Below are positions 9,400 to 60,119 of a stretch of DNA of 64,000 nucleotides, piece after piece; the first letter of the stretch is position 1, and each line of letters starts with the position of its first letter. Under the pieces are notes generated by a model. It made no database searches. It saw nothing but the letters and a program-made list of their open reading frames with translations, and had not been told where the DNA came from. The translations under genes and the position numbers were made by a program. The stretch comes from Paracentrotus lividus (taxonomy: Eukaryota; Echinodermata; Echinoidea; Camarodonta; Echinidae): positions 9,221,662-9,285,661 of the forward strand of contig CALNVZ010003434.1 of the NCBI GenBank assembly GCA_940671915.1. Direction: 5' to 3'.

Positions 9400-9562
9400 A
9401 AAACCGCCCTACTACCGATGCGGATCGGACCGAGGTTCAAATCCCAGTTATGTCTTTCGAATGGTACATCACAGGTTGGTCTCAGACGCAAATAATGCGT
9501 GGCATTATGCCTCGCTGCGACAAGCAGTTACAACGCCCACTGCGCGTACCACTGTATTGGTA
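9400..9562 (+). repeat. tRNA-derived SINE-like element, copy 2 (inverted relative to copy 1)
   Basis: It carries GACCGAGGTTCAAATCCCAG (B-box GGTTCAAATCC), then TTTCGAATGG and CAGACGCAAATAATGCG, matching copy 1 block by block. The two copies face away from each other, separated by about 70 bp. Confidence 0.6.
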
Positions 9563-9784
9563 TAGACATCAATCATATCTCAAAAACTGCATCACCAGAT
9601 GAGATGAAAGTGCAAAAGTTCCTGCTTTAAGGAAAAACAAAAAATCATCAGTTTGTGATTTATACTCAAAGTAATAAGAAAATAAAATGAGCAAAGAAAG
9701 TGGAGTTCCATCGGTAACCCGAAGGATTATCAAATATATCAAAGGATTAACAAATATATTGTGCTTTCTCCATTTTATTCCATA

Positions 9785-10000
9785 AACAATGTGCTCATAT
9801 TGTATCCCAAAAGCTGTTCTGACCTTGAACTTGATATAGTTTGTCAAAATGTGCGTGAAACATGCTTACAAAATCTATAACTATATTTGACGACTTGCAG
9901 CTCCAGCAACTTTCCCCAAAATTCATGAAAAGTCCTGTTTAAAATATACATGACATCTCATGCATGCCATTGAATACCTATTTTATGCAATGGTGCAAAA
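9785..10000 (+). repeat. Dispersed repeat C, copy 2
   Basis: It has the same block order as 5425-5625: TATTGTATCCCAAAAGCT, GTCAAAATGTGCGTG, CTCCAGCAACTTT, CATGCATG. Copies are diverged by substitutions and small indels, so they are not a recent duplication. Confidence 0.75.
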
Positions 10001-10183
10001 TAAGTTTCCTGGATGAGTTGTTGTTCATCTGGTGTCGGTTGTCGCATTGACGTCCTTTCCCCGCTTTGGAAAATGGGAGGTCTTGACGACCGATGGGCCT
10101 AAAAAATAACGCCTGGACATTTTTTCTGTCTTACTCTGTACATGATAATGAGGATTATTTACTATTAATGCAATACGAAAAAA

Positions 10184-10226
10184 AAAAAGGTTTATCTCAA
10201 ATACAAGTAGGCCAGATAAACCTTTT
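10184..10226. other. Small perfect inverted repeat
   Basis: AAAAAGGTTTATCT and AGATAAACCTTTTT flank a 16-base spacer, giving a 14-bp perfect stem. It may be a tiny MITE remnant; no function is inferred. Confidence 0.7.
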
Positions 10227-10229
10227 TGT

Positions 10230-11010
10230 TATGGCTAGTGTTTTTTCAATTCTTCTTCTCCTACATGTTAATCCCCTGATTATTGTTTTAAACTTTTGGA
10301 ATAACGCAAAAGTAATATCATGAAAACCGATTTGTAAAAAGAAAATGTCATGAAAACGCTGACTTTTGCATACCAAATGGTTATACGCAAATTATAAGCA
10401 AATTAGCATGTACATTATTTTGGCAGAAAATCTTTTAGTATTCACAAGTTGGAAAAAAAAAGGATGAAAGGCCTTCCCAGAACCTAAAAACTACAAGTGA
10501 ACTACAGGTACAATGACGTGGATTTGTACCCTCAAACGTGTGTTTACGTGGCGATTTGTATTGAATATTCGGTGTAATGCACATATTGAAAGAAACAATC
10601 CCATAGGGGCCTATCACTAGGGAGAAATATGGATTCTAAATTATTTACCTAGCCATGCATTGCTTTGTATACAACTTATTGCAAATATGAAACCACAATT
10701 ATTATTGGTTGAAAGTGAGACATTCATGCAAGAAGTGCATGCAACTGGGAACCTTATTGGCGACTATCATTTTGCAATAAAAATTATGTTGACTGTTTAA
10801 GTTTGTTTGAGTCATTCGTATTTCATTCATACACGGGAATGGTTGACTACCTATATGGGTTGAAGTTTTTTTCAGGTTATTTGGCTTTTGTGCTTGATCT
10901 ATGCTTTCAGTGCCGTCTTTGTGAAACGTTTAGAATTACAAAGTTATTAGAGAGGTGAAATTCTTCAGTTTCCATGCACACCATGGCATCGGATCCTAGA
11001 TACGTGAGTA
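10230..11010. other. Intergenic sequence, nothing recognised
   Basis: No open frame with coding character and no clear repeat structure, apart from a short GTCAGTAT tandem at 11020-11060 just to the right. Confidence 0.5.
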
Positions 11011-11099
11011 ATCATTGTCAGTTTGTCAGTATGTCAGTATGTCAGTTTATCAGTATGTCAGTTTCATCCTATTTATTTGTGTAAAATATCTGTTTTTAA

Positions 11100-11682
11100 A
11101 GGGGAATCCAACCCAAGGAGAGAATCAACCTTACAGGAAAGAGGACAAGGAGAGGAGCAATCTCAAAAGAAGTTTCATCAAAATTGGTTATAAAATAAGA
11201 AAGTTATGGAACTTTGAAAAGTCTAGTTGTTCCTTCTATGGGGATCCTCAAATTAGCATCATCGGCTTCAAAATGGCCGACCTTATGGACAACTCTCCAT
11301 TCATTTTGTTCACAAATTTTCAGATTTTCCCCATTTTCTGTTGAAATATATCTTACCTCCTTTCTGAGCTCAACAAATGTTGTGTGAAATATATTTTCCC
11401 ATGACATATTTTGAGCTCAGAAGTAAAGAAGACATATTTTGAAAGAAAATGGGGAAAATCTGAAAATTTGTGTACAAAACAAATGGAGAGTTGTCCATAA
11501 AATCAGCCATTTTGAAGCCATTGTTGCCAATTTGAGGATATCCATAGAAGGTACAACGAGACTTTTCAAAATTCCATAAAAAAATAATTTTATAACCGAT
11601 TTTGATGAAACTCTTTTTAAATTGCTCCTCTAATTTTCCTCTTTCCTGTAAGGTCGATTTTCTCCTTGGGTTGGATTCCCCT
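11100..11682. mobile_element. Palindromic MITE with AGGGGAATCCAACCC ends, TTAA target
   Basis: AGGGGAATCCAACCCAAGGAG at the left inverts against CTCCTTGGGTTGGATTCCCCT at the right, and the two halves remain inverted copies nearly to the centre (about 11390). TTAA flanks both ends (11096-11099, 11683-11686). TTAA duplication suggests piggyBac-type mobilisation, but this is inference. The open frames in both halves are mirror images of one another and not genes. Confidence 0.8.
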
Positions 11683-12164
11683 TTAATATCACAGCTTATG
11701 CGACTTTCATGCACTAGAATTCATGATACTGTTTGGTTCCTTTATCATTTAAAATCACACTCTATTTGTCATTATTTGTTAATGTTTGCATCATAAACTT
11801 CAAGTTCAAGATATTTCTAGCCCTTTGTTGTACAGACACCGAGATCTCAAGCCCAGTTTAGTCAGACTTGTCTCATAGAACACCTCTCTATTAAGGCTAC
11901 ATGTTACAATGGTCACTATTCTGATTAGGTTTCTGTGACAGATAGGTTTGACTGTAATTATTACCTCTCTTGCACAAAATATAGTATCTATGAATAATAC
12001 TTAAAACTTCAATAACCAAACCATACAGACCAGGAAAACACTTATAACCCCCAAAGAAAAGAAAGAAAAAACACCTGTATACTAACATGACTAATGAGTT
12101 TGAGTACATTGGCACGCCAGAAAACTTATGAAGGTTTTGTGAATAACAAATTTGACTTTGGAAC

Positions 12165-13160
12165 TACTGTCAATTTATTTGCTTGTGAGAAAAAGATTCA
12201 ATAAAGTACTTAGGAGTAAATTTAAAAAGTGATTTATCATGGACAGGATTGGTAGACTCAATTACTAAAAAGGCTAATTCTCGTTAAAATCTTTAATATA
12301 GATACCAAACTTGTAGGAATGCAAAATCAAGACGAATTCTATGTTTGCTTTAATACAATGTCTCTTTGACTATGCTAATGCCATGATTGCTGCTTGGTAC
12401 AGTAGTCTGGGCAAGATGGATAAGAAAAAATAAGAATAATCCAGAATAAGGTTGAAAGATCTAGTAATGATTTAGGCCCATGTCGGTAGTAATAAACTTG
12501 AAGTAGCTGGTTTACGCCATGTAGATCAAAAGTTTAAACAACTCGTGTTGCACCATGTGCATAAAATATTTTACTCAGATATATTAGATCATTATATTTC
12601 TAATAACTTCACTCGTGTCTCGAATATTCATGAATACGATATTACAGTAGAATAGTCATTTTAATTTTGTTTTTCCAAAACGTGAAGGATATATAGAAAA
12701 CACTTTTTATTTTAATGGTATCTAATGTTGGAATTCTCTTCCTAATCATGTTAAAGCTATTAAGAATTTTTACCATTTTAAAGGTGCATTAATGCAATAC
12801 CTAAGACAGGAATCTACCCAAGAGCAACTTACAAAATTACAGATAATCAGTTAAGTCACAAGCAATCGTGGTTTGTAGAGTATAATATTATGTTAAAGTA
12901 TAATTTGCCTATTCATATCGTAGATATTCATTGTTTGCTATAAGTTTTAGCAAAATTATTATTGGTCGATCATTTCACAACAGTGTTGTTGTTATACAAA
13001 AATCAGGCAGTTATCATATTTTGTTCTCATATTATGTAATACGGTTCACAAAATAGGATCCTATTAGAAATAAGCCTTTGGGCTTTCATGGGTTATCCTG
13101 TCAGTGTGTCTTTTACTGTTATATTATATCGTTTGCACTCGACGAATGAATTCTGTAAAT
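12165..13160 (+). pseudogene. Decayed non-LTR retrotransposon (LINE), reverse transcriptase C-terminus and 3' UTR
   Basis: Across several plus-strand frames the translation gives YLGVNLKSDLSWTGL, SITKKAN, LFDYANAMIAAWYSSLGK, GLRHVDQ, FKQLVLHHVHKI and WNSLPNHVKAIKNF. This is the typical run at the C-terminal end of LINE ORF2 proteins. It is broken by many stops and shifts and lacks the catalytic core, so it is a 5'-truncated old copy. The tail at 13075-13150 recurs at 7590-7680. Confidence 0.75.
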
Positions 13161-13170
13161 CAATCCATCA

Positions 13171-13486
13171 AATATTTATATTTTTACAGCAAATCTGCTG
13201 TCAGCAGAGTCGCTATAAAAAATGTAATTTAAAAAACAGTTTTGTTGTAAATTTCTCCTGTAAATAATTACATGAGAAATACAAAATATACACCAGGAGT
13301 AACACATTTGTTCCGTTTTAACCAAATATGTACGGTATAGAACTTTAATGATTTTTGTCCCCTTCACTTTCATCAATTCTTAGAGGAGAAATTTACAACA
13401 AAACTGTTTTTTGAATTACATTTTTTATGGCGACTCTGCTGACAGCAGATTTGCTGTAAAAATACAAATATTTTTTTTACAGTGTA
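13171..13486. mobile_element. MITE family D, copy 1
   Basis: TTTTTACAGCAAATCTGCTG followed by TCAGCAGAGTCGC at the left inverts against GCGACTCTGCTGACAGCAG and ATTTGCTGTAAAAA at the right; the right end is TTTTTTACAGTGTA. The central part, including AAATTTACAACAAAACTGTTTT, is shared with 35223-35549. Confidence 0.8.
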
Positions 13487-13936
13487 GACTTCTAAAGGTT
13501 TTATGAATATGGTTCCAGAAGCAGGCATTTTTCTTGTCATGGTTGTTGTGGGCTGGGCAATGAATGATACATGTCTGTCAATGGCTACGAGTAACACACG
13601 GTATGAATTGTAGACATTTCGTTCTTCAGATACGATAGCTTAATTCTTTTATATCCTTTTCAAAAGGCAAAGGAATAAAGAAAACAATTATATACAATGT
13701 TCAAATTATTTGTATCACGGCTGATTTGTATATACCGTAGGCCTATATATTATATTCATGAATTATTATAACTGAATTATGTCACTATGATTATGATAAT
13801 TATGTTCGAACTATTTGTATATACTATATCCATGAATTTTTATAACTAAATTATGTCAAGATGATTATTTCCGAACTATTTATATATATATAAATATATA
13901 CACAAGTTGAAAAATGAAATCCTCCGTCACGGAAAA

Positions 13937-14547
13937 ATATAAAATTAAACAAAAATTCTGGAAGAAAAGTCGTAGGCAAATCTTTTTCACTTTAACAGGT
14001 TTCTTTATTTTCTTCAGAAAGTGAAACACAAATCTTTTAAAAATCATAACATAACATTTAACACTTGCGTGCTAGCGCTAGATGAGCGCAAAACAAGCGC
14101 GTTGCTAAGCAACCTAATCATTATACAACATATTATTACGTCATAATAAGACACCTCACAATCATTTAACAAAATTTTTACATATTTACAATAGATCATT
14201 TGGATTGTCATGAAATTTAGAATCGAAAAATAAAAAAATTTCCTATGGCCTATTTAGTTCTGGCTTAAATGAATCAATGAAATATTTTTCTTTTGCTTTA
14301 CGTTCATTTTCATTATCCGTTTTCAATTTATAAATTGAAAACGGATAATGAAAATGAAAATGAAAATAAAAAATGAAAATGAAAATGAAAATGGCGCTCA
14401 TCTAGCGCCAGCACGCAAGTGTTAAATGTTATGTTATGATTTCTAAAAGATTTGTGCTTCACTTTCTGAAGAAAATAAAGAAACCGGTTAAAGTGAAAAA
14501 GATTTGCCTACGACTTTTCTTCCAGAATTTTTGTTTAATTTTATATA
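13937..14547. mobile_element. Fold-back element with about 150-bp arms
   Basis: Arms 13937-14085 and 14388-14547 are near-perfect inverses, for example GTCGTAGGCAAATCTTTTTC against its complement and ACATTTAACACTTGCGTGCT against AGCACGCAAGTGTTAAATGT. Another inner palindrome centres on AATTTATAAATT near 14332, next to (GAAAAT)n repeats. No transposase. Confidence 0.8.
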
Positions 14548-14689
14548 AATATATATATATATATATACAATATCCATGAATTATTATAGATGAATTATTT
14601 CATTTTGATTATGTTCGAATTATTTGTATATCTGTTATCCATGAATTATTATAACTGAATAATGTCGCTTCATGTTCGATATGTATCCA

Positions 14690-14822
14690 ATTAATGTTAA
14701 TAAGGTTTATAAGTGATTTATACAATCATGTATCATTTTTTCCCTTTGTAATGTTGACAAAATATCATGTACGTTCACCACGTTTACTGATGATGTCGAA
14801 TAAATTTCAATTCAATTCAATT
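14690..14822 (+). repeat. LINE-type 3' tail ending in (AATTC)n
   Basis: The stretch ends in GAATAAATTTCAATTCAATTC, a polyadenylation-like word followed by pentamer repeats, as at the 3' ends of several non-LTR elements. No coding part precedes it. Confidence 0.4.
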
Positions 14823-14927
14823 CACAACTTTGAATAAATGATTTCGAATTCAATACTCTGTAAAAAGAATAGTCTGCTAAAGGATTTTATTAGCATGGTC
14901 GCCTCGAGGGAAATCAGCCTTAGCGGG

Positions 14928-14928
<1 letters not shown>

Positions 14929-14963
<35 letters not shown>
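14929..14963. repeat. Poly-T tract
   Basis: About 33 consecutive T followed by GTGTGGG. An isolated homopolymer. Confidence 0.9.
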
Positions 14964-14964
<1 letters not shown>

Positions 14965-15136
14965 TGTGGGTTTTTGTTTGCACTATTCTCTGATGAACCC
15001 CAAGGTCAACGTACCACGTACTACTAAGTACCAACCTCTCCCCGTCGATTCCAGAAAATAATGACATTTTCATTGTAAGCTATTAAAAGTTGAACAAACT
15101 ATTGTCATCATTTGATTATATTCTTTTGTTCGTATG

Positions 15137-16851
15137 CCTGATAATGCCTAAAATTGCAATTGAAGAGTGTAGTGGAAGAAGTACTTAAGTCAAATTTTTC
15201 CAATTTTTTTTTTTTTCATAATTGCTATTTACATACAATTAAAAATCATATGCAAGAGTCAGTTAGCAAACAACAAAAAAAATATTGCAAAGCCCCAACC
15301 AGCAACCTCCATTTTTTCGAAATTGAGTTTTGTAGTGGAAGAAGTATGACTCCAAGGTTTTACTATGAAAAGAGCAATAGAGCAGTTCTCCTATTTTGGA
15401 TATTGGCACACCCCAAAATATGTACCAAGATTTGCCTGAACGTGTGTGTGTGCGTGCGGGGGGGGGGGGTGGTTAGAACAAAACTTGTGTGTTTTGGAGG
15501 GTAGTTAAAACCGTATAGCTGGTCTTCACAGTAGGGAAGTGGTAGTCGTTCATAGTAAATGCAATATTGGGAATTACCAAGAGAGTAAGCACAAAGGGTG
15601 AGGGGAGGGTGGTTGATCAGCGCCGCCCCCATCACAAAAGTTGGGGGTTTCAAAGCATGCACACACAAAAGTTCACCTGTAATGTTGTCAAATATTATCA
15701 TATTATATTATAAAAGCCTATCATTTTGTGTTAGAAAGGCATGAATATACAGGATACAAAGAAAGTGGGATGGGGCCCATCTCCCCCCCCCCCGTAATAC
15801 AAACATTTCCAAAAAAGTCCCCAAAATAGGTGAAGTAGGTCCTAATTTTGCCACTCCATAGGCAGTACATGTATAACTTTATTTAGATGGGCTTTATCAC
15901 ATGTCAGACTGGCAAGGATCCAGGGTAGATTGGCCTGCCCATTAAACACCATTTTTTTTTTCGTTAAAAAGTGCCCCAACATGAGTATAATAACAATCCG
16001 GTGAGAAGCTGTATGCTTAAATTTCATATTTTGTCAATTTATGTCAAACAATAGTCACAGGCTTTTCTACAGTGGCCGGCCTCCTTAAAATCCCCGAAAT
16101 AGTAAAAAGGTGCCCTAAAACACTAAAATAGCATTGCCACCCCCATAATATTTGTTGGGATCACTGAAATGTTGACAATAAATGGATCATTTTTTATACT
16201 CTTACGTCAGACAGGCGAGATATGGTTATCAGGCTTCGCCCTTTGAAACACCAAATTTCGAGAGAAAAAAATGCCCCAAAATGGGCCTTAAAAAAAAGCA
16301 TAATAACACCCCATCCCCAAAGGAAGATTTTATTTTGATATAAATATTTGAAGACACCATATCAAAATATGATAAAGCCTCAATTTAAAAAAAAAAGGTC
16401 AATTTGAATTACCTCAAACCAGAAACCCTCCATTTGATAATAATGAGGTTATGTAGTGGAAGAAGTACCCAAGTCCATGATTGTAGTGGAAGAAGTACTT
16501 AAGTCCATGATTGTAGTGGAAGAAGTTCCTAAGTCCATGATTGTAGTGGATGAAGTACTTAAGTCCACGATATGGGTTATTGATTATCGGAAATCGATAA
16601 GCAATTTGGCACATATTATTATTTTGTGGTAAAAATCAACTCCACCAAGTTTTAATTTGAAATTTACAAAAAATATGGTGTGAGGAGTAATTTGAAATAT
16701 TCAAACGCTTTTATCTCAGAACTAGTATTATGTGACTTAAGTACTTCTTCCACTTCACTCCTTAATTTGTGGCAATATTTATGACTAATTATTTAATATA
16801 ATTCATATGACTTGTTCATATTTGCCTGAAATGCCTAAAATTGCAATTTAT
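15137..16851. mobile_element. TIR element with GTAGTGGAAGAAGTAC motif, flanked by direct repeats
   Basis: GTGTAGTGGAAGAAGTACTTAAGTCA at about 15166 faces its inverse GACTTAAGTACTTCTTCCAC at about 16735. Directly outside, GCCTGATAATGCCTAAAATT (15137) is repeated as GCCTGAAATGCCTAAAATTG (16826) in the same orientation. The interior has poly-G and poly-C runs and a 35-bp tandem repeat. A related right half is at 56310-56455. No coding function. Confidence 0.6.
16452..16580. repeat. Tandem repeat, 35-bp unit, four copies
   Basis: GTAGTGGAAGAAGTACTTAA followed by GTCCATGATT is repeated at about 16455, 16491, 16526 and 16546-16575 with point differences. The unit equals the terminal motif of the surrounding element, so the array grew from its own end sequence. 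Confidence 0.85.
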
Positions 16852-16918
16852 GACCAACTGATATTATTGACCTCTCTCTTTCTACCCCCTCTCTTTCTTG
16901 ATGTAGGTCGACCGTAAC

Positions 16919-57765
<40,847 letters not shown>

Positions 57766-57784
57766 GTAAGAATTTTATGTTAAA

Positions 57785-58022
57785 GGGCTATGCTACAGTC
57801 ATACAGACACTTACGTTTAGTTACGTTTACGTTGTTTTGTCCTTATTTCATCTTCTATTCTATCATTTCTTATGTATTTCTTTGTTTTATTGGATGACCG
57901 AAATTATCATTATTTCCACTGCTGACTATGACGGGAAGCAATCCGTGGGATCCGCAGAATAGAAAATAATTTTGGACGCAACCGGACGTAACTCAACGTA
58001 AGTGTCTGTGTGACTGCAGCAT
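57785..58022. mobile_element. MITE with CTACAGTCATACAGACACTTACG ends
   Basis: TGCTACAGTCATACAGACAC plus TTACGTT at the left inverts against AACGTAAGTGTCTGTGTGAC and TGCAGCA at the right, about 235 bp in all. It lies 20 bp after the protease exon donor. Confidence 0.75.
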
Positions 58023-58085
58023 TACTTTAAACACGGGTGTAGAAACGCATTAATTCCTTTTGTTACTGGGGGATCCACTGAAATA

Positions 58086-58245
58086 CCCCCCCCCAAAAAA
58101 AAAAAACAAAACAAAACAAAACAAAAACAACAACAACAACAACAACAAACAAACAAAAACAACAACAACGAAAAACAACAAAACAGCACCAAAAAAAAAA
58201 AAAAAAAAAAAAAACAAAAAAACAACAACAAAAAAAAAAAAACGG
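58086..58245. repeat. Poly-C, (CAA)n and poly-A tract
   Basis: About 160 bp of AAC/AAAC and A homopolymers starting with nine C. Open frames on both strands are artefacts. Confidence 0.95.
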
Positions 58246-58414
58246 CAAAATGGTGGAAATGCACCTTGACTTTGGATATTGGTGTATCAAAAAACCAATT
58301 CAACAAGCAATTGGGAGGTTTTTTGTTGTTCAGTTACGCCTATATGCGTCTTGAAACCTGATCAAAATTACGCATTTTTTTTTTTTTTTTTTTGTTGTTT
58401 TGTTTTGTTGTAGA

Positions 58415-59045
58415 ATCATACTTCTTCAATATCTCATAATCTATGTGTATTGATTTTGGAAAATCATATGAAAATGTAAATTAGAAGTTACCTGAACGGA
58501 TACCGTTGTTCGCTTATTCTTGATAGTTTATTTGACTTGGAGACACGCCGTGAAATATTACTTTGGAAACCCGTGTGAGATATTACCAAATGTCGAATTG
58601 GAACTGGAATACTTGGCCGACAGACGCGGCGATATCAGCCTCTCAACGCACGCTGACATTTATTTTCTGCAACTTTCTTATACAAAATTAACGTAGTTTT
58701 TCTTTTTACAGCAGCATTAATTCCATGAAACATAGACATTATACTGTATTTCCACAACTCCCAATTTTCATTTCCATAATTGATTTCAACATCAATATCA
58801 TAAATAATCGGTTGACAATGATAATAAAAAGGTACTTGTTACGAATCCATGGTTTTATTTGTAAAAAGGAAATTTTTTTATTTGATTTTAATAGCGCGTC
58901 CCTATAAGTCAAATAAGTCCAGAATCAGCGAAGAACGTTAGGCCTATCAGTTCAAGTAACTTCTAATTTACAAAATGTTCATTTTCATATGATTTTCCAA
59001 ATGCCAAAATATTGCGAGATATTAAAAGAATATGATTTTACTAAA
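58415..59045. mobile_element. Fold-back element, about 630 bp
   Basis: GGAAAATCATATGAAAATGTAAA and TTAGAAGTTACCTGA (58458-58497) invert against AAGTAACTTCTAATTTACA and TTTTCATATGATTTTCC (58955-59000). The outer ATATCTCATAAT text faces GCGAGATATTAAAAG. No coding part. Confidence 0.65.
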
Positions 59046-59382
59046 GCTTATATAATTTCTATATTTATGTTAGTAAAATTCGTTATCTTGATCACTTTTA
59101 ATAGTGACCAAAATAACTTCAATTTGTGTGTTTAATTTGTATATTAATACGCCAATATCCGAAGTAGAGGTGTATATTCACAATTGCACCGCTTTTGAGG
59201 TATTTCGGTTCATTTTTACAATTTTGTTGTCGATTACGTTTCACTGCATGAAAAAAACACAAAAATAAATAAATGAAGACTCGTTGCATACACATTAGAC
59301 GGGCCCTCTTTAATAATCGATGGTCACAACACAATTTGAACGTGCATCTATGTACGGCCTGCAATTGTCTAATTTCATGGAC

Positions 59383-59586
59383 CGCGGAGCCGGGGGGTTG
59401 TGGCTTCAGGTCGCGGAAGGCTCTGGGAGGTTCTGGGTGTGTGAAGTGGCCCCCCCCCCCCACTTTCGTCAGCAAACGTGTACAAAAACGCAAAAATTAC
59501 CATACATTTGTGATTTTTAGCATGTTCAGCCCCCCCCCCTACTTGCGGCTCAGCCCCTCCACTTTCTAAAACGCTCCGCGGCCACT
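59383..59586. mobile_element. GC-rich MITE, copy 2 (inverted relative to 6272-6431)
   Basis: ACCGCGGAGCCGGGGGG at the left, ACGCTCCGCGGCCACTG at the right; the inner CATACATTTGTGATTTTTAG and CTTGCGGCTCAGCCCCTCCAC match 6272-6431 inverted. It contains long C runs. Confidence 0.75.
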
Positions 59587-60110
59587 GTCTATGGTGTTGA
59601 GAGTTGCACGTTTCACTTACGGCTCGACGCAACTTGTACGACGGGTGGTGATCACCCCATTAATAACATGGCGTCGTCCGCCAAGATTCAAGGAGGAACG
59701 CACGTGGGTCGCGTTGCGTTGATCAATCAATCAATCTTCACGAGTATCGATATAATCGATATTTTCTCTCCCAAAAACGATAAATATATTGTACATATGG
59801 TCATATTCAGACTAAGTGGGACATTTAGCTGCAATTTTAATGTGGTGCTGTGCCTTTGAAAATGCAAATTATGATCAGAAATCAACACAAAGGCTTCTTT
59901 ACAATACAAACATTATGTGATCCAGTTTTCTTACGGTGAATAATTGAGTAAACAGGAATTTGCACATATGGGACTATGGTGCTTTAAATGCCTCTTATTC
60001 TTGATAGCAATCACTTTTGTCAGATTTTTTTTGCTTAAAGTAATTTTCATGGACTACTCTAACATGGCATATAAAAACAGATAACTTGGAATTAGTTATT
60101 TATTTGAAAT
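59587..60110. other. Intergenic or intronic, nothing recognised
   Basis: No splice-flanked coding block or repeat structure found. If the protease gene continues, this is intron. Confidence 0.5.
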
Positions 60111-60119
60111 GTTGAATTT

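Noticed and set aside
9420..9445. tRNA gene
   Set aside because: Only a B-box-like word is present; no cloverleaf or A-box could be drawn, and the segment is repeated inverted nearby, so a SINE is more likely.
11015..11714. Pair of similar proteins (KRSFIKIGYKIRKLWNFEKS and KKSFIKIGYKIIFLWNFEKS)
   Set aside because: They are the two mirror halves of one palindromic MITE read on opposite strands, not paralogous genes.
58022..58306. Phe- and Cys-rich membrane-protein-like ORFs
   Set aside because: Reverse translation of a (CAA)n/poly-A tract.
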